A stretch of 12,740 nucleotides of DNA from JBKHBT01 sp046542255 (GTDB lineage Bacteria; UBP14; UBA6098; JBKHBT01): positions 1 through 12,740 of the forward strand of contig JBKHBT010000100.1 in NCBI GenBank assembly GCA_046542255.1. Reading direction: 5' to 3'. Each line of letters begins with the position of its first letter. The first letter of the stretch is position 1. This document shows, in pieces, positions 1 to 5,881 of this stretch. Made by a program: the position numbers and the translations under genes. Below the pieces are notes generated by a model. It did not search any database. It worked only from the letters and a program-made list of their open reading frames with translations, and was not told where the DNA came from.

Positions 1-74
1 TACCGCTAACGGGGATCGAACCCGTACTCTCCGGCTTGAGAGGCCAGCGTGTTAACCAATTACACCATAGCGGC
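1..74 (-). tRNA. tRNA-Glu (anticodon CUC)
   Basis: The minus strand folds into a complete 74-nt cloverleaf. It has a 7-bp acceptor stem (GCCGCTA with TAGCGGT, one G-U pair at the end), a 4-bp D stem (GTGT/ACAC), a 5-bp anticodon stem (CTGGC/GCCGG) with loop CTCTCAA, a 5-base variable region, and a T arm ACGGG-TTCGATC-CCCGT. The discriminator base is A. The anticodon is CTC (plus-strand positions 38-40), which reads the Glu codon GAG. Whether CCA is encoded cannot be seen because the window begins at the discriminator base. A promoter-like TTGACA lies just upstream, so the gene need not depend on read-through from the protein genes before it. Confidence 0.96.
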
Positions 75-85
75 ACATCAAATTC

Positions 86-114
86 AAATAAATGCCCTTC
101 GTGCAAATTGTCAA
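86..114 (-). promoter_or_regulatory. Putative promoter of tRNA-Glu
   Basis: On the minus strand a perfect -35 box TTGACA (114-109) is followed after 17 bases by TTATTT (91-86), a weak -10 box. The expected start of transcription would be a few bases before the mature tRNA 5' end at 74. The same stretch can form a weak hairpin (TGCCTT with AAGGGCA, about 93-119) followed by a T-rich run, so it might also end transcription coming from the gene that stops at 144. Sequence alone does not separate the two roles. Confidence 0.45.
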
Positions 115-143
115 GGCAAATCTAAATCAATCCGGGCAATCTG

Positions 144-647
144 CTAATTACCTATCTCGGCTATGCTAAATCGCAAGCCAAATGCAAATTTCAATACCAA
201 ATCCAATTCCGGATTCGTGTCTAAACCAGCGCCGATATTGCCAAAGAACTCAATAGGTACCTCATCGGGATAATATGAAAATCCCGCCGAACCCAAAATC
301 ATAATACCCAAACCCAAATCGCCGTCCTGCCTAAATTGCATAGGATGATCATGGTCGATATAATATGCATATCCCTCCGGGCCAAAATAGAAATTAATAT
401 CCGGCTCGAAATCAAAAAGATTCGTGATATGCGATTTCCATCCAAAACCCAAAAGCAACCACTTCTCTGGATTAGGCGCAAAATAAAATTCATAGGAATT
501 ATACTCACCTGTGTGATAGCTGGCATTCAAATTAATCAAACTGCCAGCATCGAAACCTAATGACAATAAATTATCCCTAACTCGTGCGTGTAAAGAAAAT
601 ACAAAAAGTAAAAAAATAAATGCCACTAAAAGAAGATTTCTTTTCAC
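144..647 (-). CDS. Small exported beta-strand-rich protein, possible outer-membrane protein
   Basis: This is a 167-residue protein of no family I recognise. It starts with a basic and then hydrophobic N terminus (MKRNLLLVAFIFLLFVFS, ending LHA before RVRD), a convincing Sec signal peptide with likely cleavage after residue ~21. The rest is rich in glycine and in alternating aromatic/polar residues (for example NSYEFYFAP, LLLGFGWKSH, LDLVLKFAFGLRFSIA), as expected of beta strands in a small barrel or a periplasmic beta protein. The reading frame is open to 869, but that extension lies inside the kinase gene. GTG at 647 is preferred because AAGAGG (658-653) sits 5 bases before it and the signal peptide starts there. 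The kinase stop codon TAG (651-649) falls between the ribosome site and this start, leaving one base between the genes, so translational coupling is likely. Function is unknown. Confidence 0.75.
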   Translation of the reverse strand: MKRNLLLVAFIFLLFVFSLHARVRDNLLSLGFDAGSLINLNASYHTGEYNSYEFYFAPNPEKWLLLGFGWKSHITNLFDFEPDINFYFGPEGYAYYIDHDHPMQFRQDGDLGLGIMILGSAGFSYYPDEVPIEFFGNIGAGLDTNPELDLVLKFAFGLRFSIAEIGN

Positions 648-658
648 TCTAACCTCTT
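648..658 (-). promoter_or_regulatory. Ribosome binding site fixing the GTG start at 647
   Basis: AAGAGG (658-653) is followed by 5 bases and GTG. The site is embedded in the last codons of the upstream kinase gene, whose TAG stop occupies 651-649. A ribosome ending the kinase would sit directly on this start. Confidence 0.7.
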
Positions 659-2238
659 TCAAGCGAAATCTCAAAAACCGTGCCATCTGGCTCATTATCG
701 TAAACCTTGATATCACCATTATAACGCTCGATGACCTCTTTAGCAATATAAAGGCCCAAACCGCTGCCACGATTTTCACCAATTGCAAAACCCTCATCAA
801 AAATAAGAGCCTTGTATTTGTCCTGGATGCCTTTTCCGAAATCGGCAATCTTGATATTGGCTGTGCCATTAAATCTTTTTGCGCTAATCTCGATTCTTTC
901 TGTCCCGGAATGCCTTATTGCATTCTGTACAATATTTGTCAAAACAGAACCGAGAGCCTTATCGGAAATAACCACAATCCCATCATCTATGTCCATAGAG
1001 ATATCGAAATTCATCGCATCTTTGATATTTTCCAGAATCGGGGCAATTTCGACACTTTCTAATTGATTGCCCATAATAACAGAACTCTCGTAATCTCGCA
1101 TCTTGTCGATAAAATGCAGGCTACGCTCTATCGCCTCGGTCGTGGACTCGATTAGCTTCTCATCCCGCGATTCCGAGAACATCTTGAGAATGCCATAGAT
1201 AGTCGATAAATTATTCATGATGTCATGCCTGAGAATCTTATTAATCAGCTTCAGCGTCTCTGTCAGATGAGTGAATGAAGCGAAGAGATGCTTCCTTTCA
1301 TATATCAGATTCAAAAGAAGCGATATAGGTTTGAGAACTTCCAGTTTTTCTGTCTTTTCCCCGGTTTCGAAATAACCAATTACCATAAAACCAAATAGCT
1401 CGTCATTTCTTCTAATTGGATACAATGAAACCGCCGAGTCATCTAATGGCGTAAGTAATTTTCTGCCATTTTGGCCTAAATCCTCGATATCCAGAAGAGA
1501 ATCGATATTTATTATATCGGCATCTTTCATTTGCTGGATCTTGCGGTCGAACCAACCGCCCTCTTCGACTGTGAATTTCAACTTATCGGAATTTATAATA
1601 CCATCATTTGTCCAATTATCTTCGACTTCGAGATATATTTTGTGATTTTCTCTTAAATTTATAATTCTAATATAATCTGCCCTGAGCTTTTTTCCTGTCA
1701 ATTCAAGAATCTCTTCTATATTTTCATGAATCTGTTCGTCAGAATATTTATCCAGCGACCTAACCGAATTGCCTAATATCTCCATACCCTCCATACCTGC
1801 TAATTTCTTTTGCATCCTTGCCCGGCATTCTTTGAATTCCTTTCTACTAAACCATAGAAGCACCGAGCGAAGTATAATCTCGCCGCTGATACCTCTTGCA
1901 TTCAGGCAATCCGATGCGCCATTATCAAGAGCCTTGACCCCCGTCTCCTGTCTCATGGCATCACATAAAATGATAATCGGCACATTGGGGCGGATTTCCT
2001 TGAGTTGATTAAGCTTAGCGATATTCGAATAGCAAGTAGTCCTAACTTTTAGCAGAATCACATCTGCATCGTTCTTCTTAAAGAAATTATCTGCCCTTTT
2101 TACATTGGCAACCCTATGATATTCAAAAGTGGCATCGAATGGACACTCAAATTCTCTCTTTTTGAAAAAAGTCTCTATTTTTTGTGTCTGCAATGAACTT
2201 TTTTGTACATGTAAAATCTTAATCAGTTCGGATTCCAT
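649..2238 (-). CDS. Sensor histidine kinase: degenerate receiver, GAF-like region, HisKA-HATPase
   Basis: This is a 529-residue cytoplasmic protein without signal peptide or membrane segments. Residues ~1-130 have the length and alternating pattern of a receiver domain but lack its chemistry. The phosphorylatable Asp is replaced by Lys (ILLKV, K64), the N-terminal acidic pair is missing (ILHVQ), and the conserved late Lys is absent (CLNARG). Residues ~165-310 look like a GAF-type ligand-sensing domain. The kinase core has a phospho-acceptor His at 338 in LRHDIMNNL, an H-box of the HD-x-x-N type rather than the common HE-x-x-x-P type. It also has an N box (N435, N439), a G1 box DFGKG (466-470) and a G2 box GSGLGLYIA (491-499), so it should be catalytically competent. 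ATG at 2238 has AGGTGG 7 bases upstream. The 197-bp AT-rich gap before it shows no convincing promoter or terminator, so co-transcription with the PAS gene is possible. No separate response regulator is present; the nearest intact receiver is on the pilus ATPase. Confidence 0.92.
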   Translation of the reverse strand: MESELIKILHVQKSSLQTQKIETFFKKREFECPFDATFEYHRVANVKRADNFFKKNDADVILLKVRTTCYSNIAKLNQLKEIRPNVPIIILCDAMRQETGVKALDNGASDCLNARGISGEIILRSVLLWFSRKEFKECRARMQKKLAGMEGMEILGNSVRSLDKYSDEQIHENIEEILELTGKKLRADYIRIINLRENHKIYLEVEDNWTNDGIINSDKLKFTVEEGGWFDRKIQQMKDADIINIDSLLDIEDLGQNGRKLLTPLDDSAVSLYPIRRNDELFGFMVIGYFETGEKTEKLEVLKPISLLLNLIYERKHLFASFTHLTETLKLINKILRHDIMNNLSTIYGILKMFSESRDEKLIESTTEAIERSLHFIDKMRDYESSVIMGNQLESVEIAPILENIKDAMNFDISMDIDDGIVVISDKALGSVLTNIVQNAIRHSGTERIEISAKRFNGTANIKIADFGKGIQDKYKALIFDEGFAIGENRGSGLGLYIAKEVIERYNGDIKVYDNEPDGTVFEISLERG

Positions 2239-2435
2239 ATTATCACCACCTATGAAAAAGAATCTTCTAGTATTCCAGCTAAATTGCTTGGATAATCATA
2301 ATATATTTTCTCAATAAATAAAAGGAAAATTTCATATAAAACTTTATTATTTATAAGTTTTTAGGTAAAAGTAGAAAAAAATTAGAATATTCAATAAAAG
2401 AATGTTCATATAAAAAATTTAATTATCCATAATCC

Positions 2436-5117
2436 TTACTTCAGTATAAAAACAAAAGCAATTTTCCCGAGATCTTCAGAAAAGAGGCTTATAGTGATTT
2501 TCCTTATTTTTGAATCAAGAAGATGATTAATCAAAGTAATATCTGTGAATTCGATGCTTCTGCTTGTTTTTAGCTCAGCTATAATATCTGGGCCTATGGC
2601 CGGTTTTTTTAGGTATTTCTCCAAAGAAATTCCCGTAGTATAATTTATGAACCTATCGGTATTTTCTCCAATAATCTCCTGGATATACAGATCAGAATCG
2701 GTAATAATCATGAAGCCGACCTTCTTAAGGACAGAACTTATGATATTGAATTTTTCTTCGATAAACATCTGTCCTGTTATCTCAATCTGTGTTCCGATGA
2801 CTCTTTTGGCCTTGTTATCTTTAGTCTTGGATTTGACTTTTCCTCTTGTTAGGAACCAGCGATACTTGCCGCTTTTATCACGCATCCTGTATTTATGCTG
2901 TATAATAGGCGCATCTTCTTCTAAAACAGTATTAAACCTTTCGAACATCACTTTCATATCTTCTGGATGAGTAAGCTCGACAAGAGTCTGGAAAGTATGT
3001 GGAAATTCGTGTTTTTCATATCCAAGGGTTTCTAGCCAATTGGGACTAACATAGACCATTTCGCCTTTTTCAATGTCCATATCCCAATACACATCATTGG
3101 TGGCTTCGCTGGCATGATTGATTCTGCTTACGAATAGCTCGAGCTTGCTTTTGAGTTCGATACTATCAGAAATATCGAGAAAAGAGGCTATTCGATTTTC
3201 GGAATGAGGTATATCGGAAGTTCTGACGATAATCTGCTTCTGCTCTCCACTTTTGGTTATCATGCTAAAATCTAACACTGGTGGCATTCCTTTGCCAAGT
3301 ATCCTGTCTCTGGAAATTTTTTCGAAATATTGGAGTCTTTCAGGGTCTGCCATATCTCGCCAGTTCATCCTCATCTGGATTTCATCGACAGAATAACCAG
3401 TTAAATCGGCAAATGCTTGATTGCACTGTAGAATCCTGCCTTCGTCATTATAGACGAAGTTAGCGATTCCAGTATTATTAAACATGTTTCGGTAGTGCTC
3501 TTCGCTTTTGATAAGTGCCAATTCGGTTTTTCTATTTTCGGTCATATCTCGTACTATAGAACCAGCTTTATAGCCTTTATCTGTTTTTATTGGAAAATGA
3601 AGTAACTGTATTAATCTTTCTTCCCCGTCAGGTTTCTGAATTTCATAGTTCAGATATTTATTAACAAAACTACCTTTGCCTTCTTTTGCAAAGAGCTTTG
3701 TTGCCTTAATAATTCTGTTATACGACTCAATCGATTTTCGATTTTCAGGCATCATCGAAAACTGAATATCCCAAACATATTGCCCAATAGCGTTCTCGGA
3801 TTCTATTCCCGTAATCTTTTCGAGAGCTTTATTCCATTGCGTAATGATACAATTTTCATCGACCATAAGAATACCATCGAAAGACTGGTCGAAAAATTGC
3901 CGATACCTAATCTGGCTTTCTTTCAGTTTTTGCCTGTAATTTACTTTATCGGACACATCTCTATCGATACTCATAAAGCCAACGCTATAGCCACTGGCAT
4001 CTGTAATGACAGATATAGTTTTATCTGAATAAAAGCTTTCACCATTTTTGGTATATTGGCGATATTCTTCGTGATGAACACCTTTGGCCTTAGTAGCTTC
4101 GAAACGCTTAATTTCTTCATCTAGATAATCAGGGTCAAATATAAAAGTAAATACTTTACCAAGAACTTCATGGCTTTCATAGCCATAGAGTCTTTCTGCG
4201 CCTTTATTCCAAAATATTATATGGCCTGTAAGATCCATAGCCATCACAGATTCATTAATACTATCTAAAAGAGTAGATTGCAGGCGAAGCTTTTCCTCAG
4301 CTTTTTTTCTATTTGTTATATCACTGGCAAAGCCCAGTATGCCAATAATATCCCCTTGATTATCAAAAATCGGTAGTTTTTTTGTCTGGAACCACCTAAG
4401 TCTATCCTTAAAGTATGGCTCGATTACCTCGATAGCTTGTTTTTGTGAAAGGACCTTTCTATCTTCCTGTTTATACCGTTCCAACCGGCTTTTCTCTTTT
4501 ATCACATCCGAAACATGACTACCTTCGATAGCATCAATTTTCATATCCACAAAATCTGCATATGCCATATTTACTATTGCATATTTTTCGTCCAAATCTT
4601 TATAAAAAATCATAGCTGGTATATTGTCTAATATTTGTCTTAATAGTCTTTTTTTGTGGGCTAGTTCTTTCTCTGCATTTTTCAAAGATGAAACATTGCG
4701 GACGATACTCCCAATGCCAAGGATATTATCATCTTTATCATTAATAGGTAAGCGAATATTGTGGAACCATAATTTTTCCTTGCCAGGAAACTGAACTTCT
4801 TCGATTACATCTACTATACCTTCATTGAGAGCTTTTCTATCGATTTCTTCGACCATATTAGCGAACTGAAGATCTGATAAGTCGATGGCCTTTTTGCCAA
4901 TTATATCTTTTCTTTCTAAATTCAAAAATCGGCAAACAGCATCGTTAACAAAAAGAAATCTCAGCTCCTTATCCTTGACATAGATAAGACCCTTAGAAGA
5001 ATTTATTAATGAATGATATATATCATTTTCTTTTTGAATATCTCGAAAAGCCTTCTTGATTTCGTTGCCGGCTTCTTTGCCAATATTATGCTTTTTTAAT
5101 ATTTCATCTAGATTCAA
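2436..5117 (-). CDS. Multi-PAS sensory protein without an output domain
   Basis: This 893-residue soluble protein is built of serial PAS/PAC units. After a short charged helical N terminus, I see PAS-like segments at about 35-148, 158-273, 281-393, 405-528, 541-655 and 665-783. Typical features include the PAS core (IIFWNKGAERLYGYESHEVLG, split around 300-320; ILQCNQAFADLTGY, 562-575) and PAC endings such as GFMSIDRDVSD and GSIVRDMTEN. The last ~100 residues (790-893) look like a degenerate seventh PAS. There is no HisKA, HATPase, GGDEF, EAL, HD-GYP, sigma-54 or DNA-binding module, so it must act through a partner. The downstream kinase, which carries no PAS of its own, is the obvious candidate. 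The start codon is TTG at 5117, chosen because AAGAGG (5130-5125) lies 7 bases before it and no ATG is better placed. The stop is TAA at 2438-2436. PAS ligands cannot be predicted from sequence. Confidence 0.92.
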   Translation of the reverse strand: MNLDEILKKHNIGKEAGNEIKKAFRDIQKENDIYHSLINSSKGLIYVKDKELRFLFVNDAVCRFLNLERKDIIGKKAIDLSDLQFANMVEEIDRKALNEGIVDVIEEVQFPGKEKLWFHNIRLPINDKDDNILGIGSIVRNVSSLKNAEKELAHKKRLLRQILDNIPAMIFYKDLDEKYAIVNMAYADFVDMKIDAIEGSHVSDVIKEKSRLERYKQEDRKVLSQKQAIEVIEPYFKDRLRWFQTKKLPIFDNQGDIIGILGFASDITNRKKAEEKLRLQSTLLDSINESVMAMDLTGHIIFWNKGAERLYGYESHEVLGKVFTFIFDPDYLDEEIKRFEATKAKGVHHEEYRQYTKNGESFYSDKTISVITDASGYSVGFMSIDRDVSDKVNYRQKLKESQIRYRQFFDQSFDGILMVDENCIITQWNKALEKITGIESENAIGQYVWDIQFSMMPENRKSIESYNRIIKATKLFAKEGKGSFVNKYLNYEIQKPDGEERLIQLLHFPIKTDKGYKAGSIVRDMTENRKTELALIKSEEHYRNMFNNTGIANFVYNDEGRILQCNQAFADLTGYSVDEIQMRMNWRDMADPERLQYFEKISRDRILGKGMPPVLDFSMITKSGEQKQIIVRTSDIPHSENRIASFLDISDSIELKSKLELFVSRINHASEATNDVYWDMDIEKGEMVYVSPNWLETLGYEKHEFPHTFQTLVELTHPEDMKVMFERFNTVLEEDAPIIQHKYRMRDKSGKYRWFLTRGKVKSKTKDNKAKRVIGTQIEITGQMFIEEKFNIISSVLKKVGFMIITDSDLYIQEIIGENTDRFINYTTGISLEKYLKKPAIGPDIIAELKTSRSIEFTDITLINHLLDSKIRKITISLFSEDLGKIAFVFILK

Positions 5118-5130
5118 ATCTTAACCTCTT
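5118..5130 (-). promoter_or_regulatory. Ribosome binding site supporting the TTG start at 5117
   Basis: AAGAGG (5130-5125) with a 7-base spacer precedes TTG. It uses the same AAGAGG core as the GTG-started gene at 647, which supports a non-ATG start for the PAS protein. Confidence 0.65.
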
Positions 5131-5170
5131 AATATCTATACTGCCATTTTACAATTTAACAAATAAATAA

Positions 5171-5199
5171 AAAATAATAAAGAAAAAAAGCTCTATCAA
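5171..5199 (-). promoter_or_regulatory. Weak candidate promoter for the multi-PAS gene
   Basis: On the minus strand TTGATA (5199-5194) is followed after 17 bases by TATTTT (5176-5171), 5/6 and 4/6 matches to the housekeeping consensus. The region is very T-rich, so a chance match is quite possible. It would give a leader of about 45 bases before the TTG start. The T-runs just after the preceding stop codon could equally end transcription of the gene at 5801-5214. Confidence 0.28.
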
Positions 5200-5213
5200 T
5201 GAAATTTTTCATC

Positions 5214-5801
5214 TCAAAAGGCAAGGACAGATTGGAATAAACGATCATGGGATTGCTTATCGAGCAGAAGCTCAATTATTTCGGCAACCTCTGATTTATC
5301 CAATGTCAATATACCATCAGAGAAACCATCGATGGCGAAATTATGCTTTACAAGTTCAGCCAATATTTCCATAGGCATATCTTTAAGTAATTCATATGTC
5401 ATAGTCAACATAACTGTCCTAATCAAAATTGGGCCTCTTAGAAGGTCTATCGATGTATGTCGAAAGGGATAATCCTGCTTTTTATCCGATAGTGAACCAT
5501 AAGCATAAGACATAATCCTTTTTTTCAGTATTATATCGACTTCCTCCGCAAGCTCTGGCCAAATATCTTTAGCCTTACCATTATTATCCATTAAATAGTA
5601 ATTATCGATAATATAACTTATTCTATTACGCCTTTCCTTTTCTCGAATTTTTTCGAGTGAAAGCTTCCCAAGACTATTTATATCTAATTGGGTATCGATT
5701 AGATACTCTTTATACAGGATATCATGATCGATATCCGGGTTTTTCAAATCGATTATTCCCAGATCAGATTTTATCACTGCTTTTAAAAATGTAACACTCA
5801 T
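5214..5801 (-). CDS. Hypothetical 195-residue soluble protein
   Basis: I do not recognise this protein. It is 195 residues, without signal peptide, membrane segment or Cys/His metal motif, and looks mostly helical. There is a highly charged central stretch (LSLEKIREKERRNRISYI, ~48-65), then amphipathic helices such as WPELAEEVDIILKKRI (~81-96), YELLKDMPMEILAELVKH and VAEIIELLLDKQSHDRLF near the C terminus. ATG at 5801 is preceded by GGGAAG about 4 bases upstream, so the start is well supported. A strong promoter-like sequence sits in the 80-bp gap before it, which suggests its level is set separately from the ATPase gene upstream. Its place between a receiver-tagged pilus ATPase and a PAS sensor makes an adaptor or regulatory role conceivable, but that is guilt by association only. 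Confidence 0.8.
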   Translation of the reverse strand: MSVTFLKAVIKSDLGIIDLKNPDIDHDILYKEYLIDTQLDINSLGKLSLEKIREKERRNRISYIIDNYYLMDNNGKAKDIWPELAEEVDIILKKRIMSYAYGSLSDKKQDYPFRHTSIDLLRGPILIRTVMLTMTYELLKDMPMEILAELVKHNFAIDGFSDGILTLDKSEVAEIIELLLDKQSHDRLFQSVLAF

Positions 5802-5822
5802 ATTACTTCCCTGTCATATCAT

Positions 5823-5854
5823 ATTATATTAAGATTAGTAATAAACTTTGTCAA
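5823..5854 (-). promoter_or_regulatory. Strong promoter-like sequence before the 195-residue gene
   Basis: On the minus strand a perfect -35 box TTGACA (5854-5849) is followed by TAATAT after 17 bases (5831-5826) or a perfect TATAAT after 20 bases (5828-5823). The first has the better spacing, the second the better box. Transcription would begin about 15-20 bases before ATG at 5801. This is the best promoter match in the window and argues that genes from 5801 downward can be expressed without the ATPase gene. Confidence 0.6.
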
Positions 5855-5881
5855 GTGAAATAGAAGCTTAGATTATTGCCT

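Noticed and set aside
648..869. N-terminal extension of the small exported protein up to an ATG at 869
   Set aside because: The extension lies entirely inside the well-supported kinase gene in another frame, and the GTG at 647 has a ribosome site and begins a proper signal peptide.
2239..2435. Promoter or terminator between the PAS gene and the kinase gene
   Set aside because: Only poor -35/-10 matches in AT-rich DNA and no hairpin followed by a T-run, so neither could be supported.
5135..5162. TTGTTA-16-TATAGA as promoter of the PAS gene
   Set aside because: Transcription would start within the ribosome binding site at 5125-5130, leaving it non-functional.
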